Shown: positions 55,901 to 64,000 of the stretch, one piece after another
Layout of the letters: every line of letters starts with the position of its first letter
Position numbering within the stretch: the first letter of the stretch is position 1
NCBI RefSeq assembly: GCF_020184175.1
Contig: NC_065531.1
Span: 4,919,213-4,983,212, forward strand
Direction: 5' to 3'
Source of the DNA: Aphis gossypii
Taxonomy: Eukaryota; Arthropoda; Insecta; Hemiptera; Aphididae
DNA length: 64,000 bases
Notes under the pieces: model-generated
Database searches by the model: none
The model's input: the letters and a program-made list of their open reading frames with translations, nothing else
What the model was told of the DNA's origin: nothing
Translations under genes and position numbers: made by a program

Positions 55901-58482
55901 GTTTAAAAAAAGAACACTATATGACACTTTTTTCAATTAATGATGAAATTTTAATAAATATATTTAAATACGACTATAGTTGTGTTAAGTAATTTTATGT
56001 ATTACGCTATGTTCTTTTGTGTGAACATTTTGACATTACTTATTCCTATAACTTTAAACTTTTTAAGTAGTAAAGAATAATAACTCATTAAATTGATTAC
56101 ATTTTTAGAATTGGGTAATTAATTAGAATATGATAAAACAGTAAAAACAATAATAACATAAACATTAAACATAGGTGCATGTTGTATGAAAAACATGAAA
56201 GTTAATTTACAAATTTTTTGCAGTTATGAGTTTAAAACGGACCCTTTAAAAGTTTAAAATATTTGTTTTTAAAATCACGTTTTAAACATTGTTTAAAGAT
56301 GACATTTGTGTTTTAGAGATCACAAATCATCGAATTATCTATTATGTACAAATTTTAAAATGTGAAAAAGAACTGAACTTGAGAGTTATATCTACGGAAT
56401 ACAGACAGACGACTTGAACTCGAATTTAATATGATATTTGTATAACTTAAATGATTTATTTTCATTTATTTCAAATTCGAAATGATTGGACAATACCATT
56501 TATCAGTGACAGTGTACTTAGAAATAGTAATGACTGACGTAATTTCAGAATTGGAAGTTCGAGCGGCAAAATACCTATTAACTTAAATTTTTTTTAAATT
56601 CCTAAATGCATACATAAATAAATGCATTTTTTCTTGATATTTTTACTAACCACTATACAACATTTTGTAAATTCAGAACCTATAGTACGTGTAGCTTATT
56701 ATATTTTATTAGGTACTTCATAAAGTAAATAATAACTACTAATTCATTTAGATTTTTAAACAAAACCTTCAATTTTTATTTTTCTAATACTGAAACTATT
56801 TTAACACAACAATTAATTTAATATTTACATAGCTTTGAATTTTTTTATAATAAAATATGTGTAAATTTTCCTTACTTGATCTAAACGCACAGAAAATATA
56901 TAGTATACAAGTAAAGTTACACAAATATAAAGTATACAAGACCATTTTCGAAGGATTCAAGGTGTTTTTTTAACAATTAGATAATGGATGATTAAAAAAA
57001 TGTATAAATTCCTTTTCTATTTCAATTTTAGGTACCTATTCCATTATGTATTATTAATTACTCATTTGAACGAGCATGGTAAAAGTATAGAAGATTATCG
57101 AAACTCGTCTGAATATCTAAGACGTACATGGTAAACAATTATCGAAAATTATTTTGAAATAATGGTAAATAAAAATATATTTAGCATATTAACCTCGTCG
57201 GCGCAATGATTTTTGAAATGAACGTCTCACAATACAAATATACAACAGGTAATTTACTTAATTAATTGTCGATGAAGAAAACTTCTATTTATAAAATCCT
57301 ATCAATCGTATGATTATTATAGAATGTTATCATAGTTTTAAAAAGTGTATTAAATAGTAGGCAATATACGTCATGTCCTTAAGATATTACTATGTTAATA
57401 ACAAATTGGAAAGTAGTAGAATTTTAGATTATTCAACCGTTATTATTTTATTACTGATAATATCTAAATATATTTTTTATATATATTCACATAGCTACAT
57501 ATATTTACAAATTTACAGATTTAAATAATATAATTTTATAACGATCATTGTAAAAAAATATGTTGTATGTATTTAAATTAAATTAAACTTTCTAAAGCTA
57601 TATGTATACTTCCTAGTGAAAAATCAATGGATTTTTAATCGAATATTAAACGTGACAGAAAATTTAAATAAATAAATTACAATTTATTTTCTATCATATT
57701 CATAATACAACATTTTTAAAGATTAAAAATACATTTTTTCTATTAAAAAAGCGTCATTTTAATATTATTTACCTTCCCTATAAAAATAAGAATAATAATA
57801 AATAAACTCAACGATGTAATAATATAAATAATACATTTTGTGTACATTCAATTAAAGTAAATATATTGAACTAAAATCAAAATAAATACACAAATCTCCA
57901 CTTTTGAACTAATGTACAATGGAAATCTTATACAAATACCTATTCTTCAGATGTCATAAACATACGTTATTATATTATTAAGTAATCTTCCTATAACACT
58001 CCGAATGACGTATTCTAGTTTGTTATACTTATAACAACATATTAAAAAAGAATGTACATTTAATTACTATTGATTTTTAAAAGTCAATTGAATATACAAT
58101 ACAAATTTCCCTGCACAAAGTTTCCGATACATAATTTCTATGAAATTTAATTGCATCCGCGATGATAAAAAGTTTAACCAAAATATTAGTAAAAAAAAAT
58201 GTGTTTATATTCAACGAGTGATTTAATGATATGAAAATAATAGTATGTGTATAATATTATTTATTATTGACATGACACAATGTGGTTTTTTCAAAATCTA
58301 TTGATTTAACGACTAAAATATAACTTTTTATGTGTATTTTGTATAATTATTTTCTAAAAAAAAACGTATATTAATATTTCACATTACATGAGTATATTAA
58401 ACCTTAAATATTAGTATATTTATAATTTATATATGATAATCACAAAAATAAAAGGCCTTACCACGGTCGTAATGTACCGCAT
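40683..58482 (-). CDS. GH9 family endoglucanase-like protein (endo-beta-1,4-glucanase fold), complete gene, spliced
   Basis: The coding sequence joins 48857-48650, 44840-44745, 44529-44347, 43817-43640, 43542-43380, 42467-42303, 42201-42062 and 40998-40683, all with GT-AG introns and matching phases. This gives 482 residues, or 489 with the upstream mini-exon 58482-58462. The numbers below are for the 482-residue form. Residues 1-17 form a signal peptide. D69 and D72 lie in the DAGD motif (catalytic base pair), Y226 and D228 in DYGDELTW, H374-H375 in PHH and E427 in NEVTLDYNA (proton donor). Family members hydrolyse internal beta-1,4-glucan bonds, usually secreted in gut or saliva. Odd points: the cleft residues are changed (Q139, S316, C320, A376, where GH9 usually has His, Trp, Arg, Arg), and there is a C-terminal extension of about 36 residues. 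N-glycosylation sequons occur at N187, N284, N468 and N478. The fold is secure; cellulase activity is not. Confidence 0.93.
42062..42201 (-). CDS. GH9 gene exon (GH9 signature 1 region)
   Basis: Residues 332-377 include EQIHYILGDGGQSFVVGFG and PLQPHHAA. This is GH9 signature 1 (SFxxGFGxNxPxxPHHR), but the final Arg is Ala376. The acceptor is TTCTTATGTAG and the donor GTAATG, phase 2. Confidence 0.92.
42303..42467 (-). CDS. GH9 gene exon (TPKGLLYIEKSGTLCHAAN)
   Basis: Residues 277-331 contain ALLAELT, QKKTPKGLLYI and EKSGTLCHAANIVFLCLQ. The family consensus at the last site is WGxLRHAAN, so Trp is Ser316 and Arg is Cys320. The acceptor is GTTTCTAG and the donor GTATAT, phase 0. Confidence 0.92.
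43380..43542 (-). CDS. GH9 gene exon (DYGDELTWAAAWLY)
   Basis: Residues 222-276 hold DYGDELTWAAAWLYKATKE, a hallmark GH9 helix, and end EFYYNKKVAGVQ. The usual WDxK turn is here YNKK, so a Trp and an Asp near the cleft are replaced. The acceptor is AATTTTCCAG and the donor CAG-GTGCAG, phase 0. Confidence 0.92.
43640..43817 (-). CDS. GH9 gene exon (GSDLAGETSAAL)
   Basis: Residues 163-221 carry GSDLAGETSAALSAVSIVF, the helix that follows the RPGSDLAGE motif, then HAKQLYLFATQYRGLYHDAI. The donor GTAAAT is in phase 2. Confidence 0.92.
44347..44529 (-). CDS. GH9 gene exon (WAAEYFIKCH to WGRPEDM)
   Basis: Residues 102-162 contain SIRWAAEYFIKCH, EFYGQVGD and FWGRPEDMNMSRPSYKID. The position before GFWG is Gln139, where the family usually has His (DxDHAFWG). 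The donor is GTAAGA, phase 1. Confidence 0.93.
44745..44840 (-). CDS. GH9 gene exon (AGDFVKFGF)
   Basis: Residues 70-101 complete the DAGD catalytic motif and continue FVKFGFTMASTTTILAWGYL, the standard GH9 block. The acceptor is TTCTTTTAG and the donor GTAAGTATAC, phase 1. Confidence 0.93.
44841..48649 (-). other. GH9 intron of 3.8 kb carrying a dispersed repeat
   Basis: The long intron between the first main exon and the AGDFVKF exon has no exon-like segment. Much of 46.2-46.95 kb is a dispersed repeat. The other GH9 introns are 97 to 1063 bases and AT-rich without features. Confidence 0.75.
46230..46930. repeat. Dispersed aphid-type repeat inside a GH9 intron
   Basis: This block includes TTTTCAAATGCTCATGATTT, AAAATTCCCGTTCTTCCGTT, AAAAACTACTGAAAACTTTT and CCATCTGAAACCACCCC. 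I associate the last of these with high-copy repeats in aphid genomes (recognition from memory, not searched). A related fragment lies at 28.98-29.47 kb. The ends were not defined, and no coding capacity is visible. Confidence 0.5.
48650..48857 (-). CDS. GH9 gene, first main coding exon (signal peptide and N-terminal helix)
   Basis: It encodes residues 1-69: hydrophobic MNRVILASFFLASVARC, then YNYDEVLRLSLMFYEAQRSG, the family's N-terminal start (YEAQRSG, IPWRSDSA), and ending DLSGGYYD. The donor GGTAAATT splits the next Ala codon after its first base. The preceding TATGTCCTACAG acceptor touches the ATG. Confidence 0.93.
53243..53557 (+). pseudogene. Orphan coding-like frame, 3'-exon candidate or decayed gene, antisense in GH9 intron
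   Basis: The plus-strand frame is open for about 105 codons from a TAA to a TGA at 53555-53557 and has no ATG, so it would need an upstream exon. It reads VNVDNGNTRFEKNNSYKVLD, YTTGIYLFSFYNRTHIIAIH, then KHNLAFNITKEKCDVYIQ and VNNCTYDFKLRGRQ. Three sequons (NRT, NIT, NCT) and two Cys fit an extracellular domain. The C-terminal part is very basic. GGGCGCAG before GTGTGG might be an acceptor but lacks a pyrimidine tract. No family is recognised. Confidence 0.3.
55349..55376. repeat. (TA)n tract
   Basis: TA dinucleotide run with one ATT interruption. Confidence 0.8.
58462..58482 (-). CDS. GH9 gene, probable 5' mini-coding exon (MRYITTV)
   Basis: The minus strand has GGCC ATG CGG TAC ATT ACG ACC GTG followed by GTAAGG, a strong donor (GT at 58461-58460). 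The seven codons are in phase 0, so they join in frame to the ATG at 48857, which sits directly behind a good acceptor. The in-frame TAA upstream comes before this ATG, which is the first in its frame. The joined N-terminus (MRYITTVMNRVILASFFLAS) is still a plausible signal peptide. The exon's 5' end is not resolved; an initiator match TCAGTT lies about 55 bases upstream. If this exon is not used, translation starts at 48857. Confidence 0.5.
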
Positions 58483-58579
58483 GGCCAAGTAGTGACTGGT
58501 AGGTATAGTGTGATGTTCACGAAACAATAACAACTGAATGAACTTAAACGTAAACTTTAACAACACTGTGTAGAGTATA

Positions 58580-59110
58580 GCTATCCCAATAAATGATTAG
58601 ACTGCCGTGGAGGTTTGCGGACGACGATGACGATGGCGACGACGGCGGAGAAGGCGATGCAAGTCCTGCATGACGTGAAAATAATACAGCGATTGAATGC
58701 GATAATAATATTATTATTGTATGGTGCAGGAAAACAACAACGACGAAGACTACGATCGGTCGGGGAAAAAATTAAACGAAAATAAAATAAATATACAATC
58801 TCACGGACGGTGAGAACGACGACGACGATGGCTACGACGACTGTGGAGATAGACTCGACCAAATAATAATGACGGCGGCGACTTAGTCGAGAAGACGGAC
58901 GAGTAAAATATAATCGAACGCTGTTGCGGCGGCGGCGACAGGAGAAAAAATAATAGACGCGGCGGTAGTGGCAGCGGTGGCGGTGGCGGCGTCGGAACTG
59001 TCAAACAAAGCAATCCGTTCGCCGCCAGAACGATAGGTATAGGTATTTGACTATTTTTATATAGAACGGGGCGGTTGCTAAACGTTCAAATCAGCAAACG
59101 CAAACGATGG
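58580..59110 (-). promoter_or_regulatory. CGG/CGA-rich block upstream of the GH9 mini-exon, candidate promoter or leader
   Basis: About 500 bases are packed with ACGACGACG, GGCGGCGGCG and GGTGGCGGTGGCGG triplets, far richer in CG than the flanks. It lies directly 5' of the candidate GH9 first exon. Minus-strand ORFs here (PPPPPLPLPPRLL and Val-rich runs) are triplet-repeat translations and not convincing proteins. A promoter or transcribed leader is the simplest reading. Confidence 0.4.
58923..58995. repeat. Imperfect (CGG/GGT)n trinucleotide repeat
   Basis: TGTTGCGGCGGCGGCGACAG and GCGGCGGTAGTGGCAGCGGT with GGCGGTGGCGG form an imperfect triplet array, striking in this AT-rich region. Confidence 0.8.
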
Positions 59111-59439
59111 TTCCGCGGCAGGATCGAAATTATCAATTTATTAAGATGCACCAAAAGATTCTTTTACTACGTCTTATTAGTACAATAACGTTTAACGTAT
59201 TGGAAAATATTACTTTTACACATATAATTATTTTAAATTATTATGAGACAAACGTGTTTTAAGAAAAAAATTTTTCGCTATTTTTGTTTTTTTTTTCACC
59301 ATGCGCCTTTAACTTTGTATTTAAAAGCAGAATATCATTGAGAGTATTCCGGTGTGTAGAAAATCAAATTTCGGGGCTAGTAGCTATTATTATATTAAGT
59401 TATATAGCTAATTATAAGATATTTAACGGTTTTGGATAA

Positions 59440-59600
59440 GCAGTGGACAGATGTTTTTCGGAGTACCCTTCTGACATTTCATACATATTTATATTTTAAA
59501 TGTCTATAACTCATAAACTACTCCTGCAAAATTTTATTTTTACACGTCAAAATACGCCGAATAGTAATTTGCTTTCACCCAAAATCCGCAAAGGTTAAAT
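59440..59600. repeat. Fragment of another dispersed repeat
   Basis: TCTATAACTCATAAACTACT, CACGTCAAAATACGCC and CTTTCACCCAAAATCCG look like a piece of an interspersed repeat I associate with aphid genomes. There is no second copy in this window, so support is recognition only. Confidence 0.25.
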
Positions 59601-62110
59601 ATTAGCAATTTATCATTAAACATAACCTTGTTAAAAAAAAAATTCAATTTTGTTCAGACTTTGTATAAAACTGTATTATGTACATTGTATATGAAACGAT
59701 GTGCGTTTTATTTATATGTTATTTTATTCTATATTTAGGTGAAAGGTGGTAAAAAAGAGAAGCTCAAATACGTTATTGAATGTAGATAAAATGGTTTAAT
59801 ATATGAGTACCTAATATAGACATAAGCACTATGCTGCAAATCGATTTTTCTGTGAACATGTTTATCACCTGCGATTTTTCTTTTAGAAATTAATTCATTC
59901 AAATTTTGATCATGAGAAACTTTCAACTAAGACTTAAGAATCAGTATTTTTAATTATTTAAATTTTTTATACCATTTCTGGTGTCTTGTAACGATACAAA
60001 ATTTTAATTTAAAGAAATTTTAATGTTCAAACTTGTATAATATGTACTAAGTTTAATAGGTTCAGGATATATTAAATTGAATATGATTATTTGAATACTT
60101 GAATAATTAATTGATATTTTATAATTTGTAGAAAAATCTGAGTATAATAAACACTAAATTCAATATTACATCTGTTTCATACTATTTTTTTTTAACTATT
60201 CTAAGGTTTATTGTCATTATTACATTTTACATGTTAATAACTTAGAAGCTACTACACGTTCAATTTATTAATTGGATACATTAATTTCATTAATACTGTA
60301 AAAAATCCTCTTGCTTGGTTATCATATTTTCTGCGGTCACAGGAAATATATATAAATATATAATTAAAAACACGGTCTTTAAGGATACTAAAAAAATCCA
60401 TTCAAAAATCCTAAATTTTAATAAATTCCTTATAAAATAAATAAGAGCGTAAGAATGCTTAATAAATTACTTTGTACATATGGATTAGGTGGATATTTTT
60501 CAGTAATTGTTAATAAATAGTTTGTTATATTGTTTTTATTTTAAATCAAACATGTGATCTAATTTACCTGTAACTGAATAATTTACATTTTTTTTTTATT
60601 GCGTCATAATGTTATATTTACAGTAAATGTGGGTGATCTCGATTTTTTTCATTTGAAAACCGCTACAATTACCAATGTACGTTTACAATTTTACCGAAAC
60701 ACTAAGAAAAAAATAAGATAATAATATTATATTATTATGGGCTATACATAACAGCGATTGTAAGTTATCTATAAAATTGTTGCTTGCACTAATCAAAAAT
60801 ATTACTAGAGTGTAGGTAAACAACTAAAAATCAAATTAAAAACAAAACCAGGCAAATTCTTTAGTAGATCATTGATTTTGGGTTTTCAACCATCAAAAAT
60901 AAATAATATATAAGTATTATCGATTCACAGCACTACGTATATTATTTGTATCATATGATTATATCAATACATATTGGTCGATGTATTTTTATTGATCATG
61001 ACAATTAACTACAATGATTTCATGATTAAATAGCACTGCAGCATGTACTTTATGATATAGGGCCCATGCTCAATTATATCTGGTCTCCTGCAGATCAAGA
61101 ATCAGTCATACTTAGTTCAGAAACGTAGGATTTTGTATAAAAAAGAATTAGGTATATTAAAAATCCCATTACATTACAAATTCGCCATTTTCATCACAAT
61201 TTAAACGAACAAGTATTTATTTTTCTTTACTTTGTCAAATTAGAATAACTCAATATTCGTTGTAAAGTGGTGTTAATATAATAGGTGTAATATATTATTA
61301 TACATGTCGATTATATACGTGACGTGTACCGGCGAAGATGTAGGTATATGACGTATTTACGGAGTGGAGCGAGAGTTGGATATTGTTTTTGTTTTTTTTT
61401 TTTTATAAGAAATGACGTACGGTAATAGGTATAATTGCATAGTGTTATATATACCTACCAATCATACACGTTATTTAGTATCACGGTAGCATTAATATTT
61501 TGTCTTGTAGATTTAATACCTATTATACCGCAGTAATCGATGATTGGCTCTAGTTCCGCGACTACCGAGGTCGACACTCCGACTCAATATTATTATTATT
61601 AGCATTATTAATATACGTCGCTTGAGTGGAAACATGAACACTATACAGAAACACACTATGTACACATCTATACCAACAATAATACCGAATAATAATAATA
61701 ATATGTTAATAATATTTTTATTTTTTATATATTATCTCCCACCCTCTCCGTTTCGTTTTGCTATTTTCTGATCGAAGCGTGAACGTAAATATGATTTAAT
61801 ATTGATATAGGTAGATGTATACGTTTTGATCTGGCGTGAACATAATATAAATTATAATATTATATGACCTAGGAACAACAATTTTATAGTTCACGTTAAA
61901 ACAGCTTCGTTTAGACCAGGCTAACTACAAACCAAGAAAATCTACAAAAAATATCAGCGGTTCGGATTTGAAATAAAATACAAATTCGTTCACCATTACA
62001 GGCTATATTTCGACAATATTAATAACATATATAATAATCTGAATACGAATAACGCGCAACAGCAACAAACTGCTGCTTGTGTCAATTTGACCTTATTATG
62101 CCGTACAGGT

Positions 62111-62163
62111 AATAATATATATGTTATATTATATTAAATAATATATATTATATAGTATATATA
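62111..62163. repeat. TA-rich low-complexity tract
   Basis: About 50 bases almost entirely of TATA/ATTA units. Confidence 0.8.
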
Positions 62164-62235
62164 GTACCCGATATATATTTACTGTCTCGTCCATAATCCG
62201 CGCACTATACTCGTACTTATACCACTATAGCTTAC

Positions 62236-62430
62236 CTCAGCCGGTATTTTTTTCGTTCCGCGTCACTCCCTCCGAGGACGACGATAGTTTTCGAAAGCGG
62301 GGTGGGGAACGATTGTGTTCACTCGGTCCGACAACGCCGTTGCAGCGGTCGTAGAATCGCCGTGCATCCTCCGGGGCATTCCGGGTCGGGATAATTATTA
62401 ATTTAATTCGTTTGCGTTTATACATTATAC
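62236..62430 (-). other. GC-richer block ending in a strong splice donor: candidate leader exon
   Basis: The minus strand reads CCGGCTGAG followed by GTAAGCTATAG, a strong donor (GT at 62235-62234). An ORF of 62 codons from an ATG at 62425 (NAPEDARRFYDRCNGVVG is its most protein-like part) stops at TGA just before the donor, so the exon is probably non-coding. The next downstream acceptors on this strand lie in front of the GH9 mini-exon (TTCATTCAG or CTACCAG), so it could be the true first exon of the GH9 gene. Confidence 0.3.
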
Positions 62431-62463
62431 ATATTATTGTAAAACCTGATGTATTATATTATA

Positions 62464-63265
62464 CAGAGTGATTCACCGAGAATACTCAGTGCTCACCCCC
62501 TTTTCCCTTCAATAATGAAATTATTCAAATTTATATATATTTTTTTTTAAATTTTAAGAAGGTAAACTTAAGGATACTGCTTTATTAAATAGGTACTTAC
62601 TTTTTTATTTTATGCAATTCGTGGAGAGTACTATTAGGCGATGCGAATTTCTTGATTATAAGTCGAGAACCATCCTATTTTATTGTAAATACTTAATGAT
62701 ATAGGTAAGGATGATCATGATTTATACATATTACCTATAGTTTGAAATTCTAACCGGTAATTTCTAAGTTACCAATTAAAATTATAATGTATATAGGCTT
62801 ACAAGAAATGGGGATTAAAATCATTTTAAAATTATAATAACTAATATTAATGTATTACAATTTTAAAATATGTAAATGTTGCCCAAACATAATAAGTTCT
62901 AGTATTAGAGACTGAATATTTCATAATATATTTTTTAATTTATGTAAAATTGTTATTATAGGCTATTATCCTTTATGCTAAATCCTTAATAGTAACTTAG
63001 AAACTAGTTAATCCTTTAAAACTCGAAAATTTAGTATCGTCGACCATTTCGTAGAAAATTATACTATTAACAACACTAGATGGTTCTTATTTGAACAAAA
63101 TACTTTATATCGCCACACCCTTCTTATTAATTTTCGTAAATAAATACCAAGTAATTTTGAAAATATTATAATCCTCTAATAAACTCAATTATTCCAGTAA
63201 TAGTAATTTAAAAAAATGTACTTTTTAAGAGTAGAAAGAGTGAGCATGATCGGTGAATCACTCCG
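62464..63265. mobile_element. Non-autonomous DNA transposon (MITE) with TA target duplication, Tc1/mariner-like
   Basis: The left end CAGAGTGATTCACCGA (62464-62479) and the reverse complement of the right end CGGAGTGATTCACCGA (63265-63250) match at 15 of 16 positions. Both ends are flanked by TA (62462-62463 and 63266-63267), the target duplication of Tc1/mariner-type elements. A GCTCA block inside each end is also shared. The 802-bp interior is AT-rich, with no transposase frame, so the element is non-autonomous. The superfamily rests on the TA duplication only. Confidence 0.75.
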
Positions 63266-64000
63266 TATACTTAATATAATATAAAAATCAAAAAATCAAA
63301 AAAAAATTCAAGAACGCGCAGTACTCAAGAATTTGATTTCAAATCGATTAAGTTACATTTAGGTACAATGTACTTATGTATAATATTTATCAAACATTTT
63401 GTAATGTGCACGAGAGAGAGTTGGAGAGAGAGAGAAAGGGAAATACAGTGTAAGAGAGTGAGTAAGAGTGAGGAGAGGAGTGAGTGATAGTGAGGGAAAG
63501 AAATACTACCGACTATTATAATATATTATACACTTATGCATTAGACGCATAGGTTTAGAGCAGGCAGGCAGGTAAGTAGGTGATGCCCGTCGAGTTCTGA
63601 GAATAAGGAGCGCGCAAGAAAATTCAAAAGATTATAGACGATTATACACGACCTACGTACTTTCACAAACTAAGCAGCAAATTATCGCGGCGTCAATCTT
63701 GAAATTGCGTAACCTTACGCACTCCTCGTTATGCGGCTCACAAGCGCAATAGTTTTCTTTTATTGTTGTTAAAATTGTCAGTATCGTTATTGTTATGAGG
63801 TACCTTTACTTGACTTTTCGGTTCCTTATCGGCTAGAAAGTGAATGTGCAGCCAAGCATGTTAATCGGTCGTGTGAAGTCGATGCAACGAGAACGTTGTA
63901 AAGCTTTTGCGGGAAATTAAAGTTCATGGATATACATTTACGTCGTCATCGTCATTTTCAACTCCGATACTTGAAGAAATTATAAATATTATATTGAACT
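63266..64000. other. Right-end non-coding stretch with GA-rich repeat
   Basis: No exon could be supported. GGCAGGCAG followed by GTAAGTAGG at 63572 is a perfect donor consensus on the plus strand, but no convincing exon precedes it. The last 400 bases are GC-richer and may belong to a neighbouring gene's leader. Confidence 0.35.
63410..63500. repeat. (GA)n purine-rich tract
   Basis: GAGAGAGAG and GAGAGAGAGAAAGG runs continue as imperfect GAGTGA units over about 90 bases. Confidence 0.8.

Larger units (their letters stand above)
48858..58461 (-). other. Probable first intron of the GH9 gene (9.6 kb)
   Basis: It is bounded by the GTAAGG donor at 58461 and the CATATATGTCCTACAG acceptor before 48857. 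It is AT-rich and mostly featureless, apart from an antisense orphan ORF at 53.24-53.56 kb and a short coding-like ORF (MKDLKDETQTRKLNVSKSLL, 52529 onward) on the plus strand. If the mini-exon is wrong, this is partly intergenic. Confidence 0.45.
59111..62235. other. Non-coding AT-rich stretch
   Basis: No exon supported. It contains a repeat fragment at 59.44-59.60 kb and TA-rich sequence at 62.11-62.16 kb. Confidence 0.4.

Noticed and set aside
58581..59013. Minus-strand ORFs of 93 and 70 codons (Val- and Pro-rich)
   Set aside because: They translate triplet repeats and show no domain; more likely promoter or leader.
1..64000. tRNA, rRNA or CRISPR features
   Set aside because: No tRNA B-box with a matching cloverleaf, no rRNA similarity and no regularly spaced repeats were seen on reading; tRNAscan and a dot plot would settle it.

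Overview
The window looks like a piece of an aphid (Hemiptera, Aphididae) nuclear genome. It is strongly AT-rich, has long gene-poor stretches, genes cut into short exons with GT-AG introns, many ATT/AAT simple repeats, and dispersed repeats of a type I associate with aphids (for example the CCATCTGAAACCACCCC segment near 46.85 kb). There are no operons, Shine-Dalgarno sites or CRISPR arrays. The aphid assignment is inference from composition, repeat style and gene content; no database search was possible.

Two protein-coding genes are recognisable, both on the minus strand. (1) At the left edge lies the N-terminal coding exon (462-698, with a 5' leader to about 763) of a GMC oxidoreductase of the insect 'glucose dehydrogenase [FAD, quinone]' type. 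The rest of the gene runs off the left edge. A segment at 21.24-21.43 kb has a TATA box, an initiator and a splice donor, and could be its distant leader exon. (2) Between 40.68 and 48.86 kb lies a complete glycoside hydrolase family 9 (GH9) endoglucanase-like gene. Its eight exons join without a frame break to give 482 codons. A perfect splice acceptor directly in front of its ATG, and an in-frame mini-exon with a GTAAGG donor at 58.46 kb, suggest a ninth 5' exon, a 9.6-kb first intron and a 489-residue product. The catalytic Asp pair and Glu are present, but several residues that usually line the GH9 substrate cleft are replaced.

Layout: 0-0.8 kb GMC exon; 0.8-21 kb mostly non-coding DNA with a few orphan coding-like fragments (5.56-5.70, 13.63-13.87, 16.16-16.78 kb) and CpG-rich patches; 21.2-21.4 kb candidate promoter exon; 22.9-23.1 and 32.1-32.4 kb reverse-transcriptase relics; 23-40 kb gene desert with AT-rich repeats; 40.7-48.9 kb GH9 gene; 48.9-58.5 kb its probable first intron, holding an antisense orphan ORF at 53.24-53.56 kb; 58.6-59.1 kb a CGG/CGA-rich block; 62.24-62.43 kb a candidate minus-strand leader exon; 62.46-63.27 kb a TA-flanked inverted-repeat transposon; 63.4-63.5 kb GA-rich repeat.

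Both recognised proteins belong to families that are usually secreted or extracellular enzymes, and both lie on the minus strand. Nothing in the sequence shows co-regulation. Most of the other ORFs of 60-90 codons are chance openings in AT-rich DNA and are not annotated.
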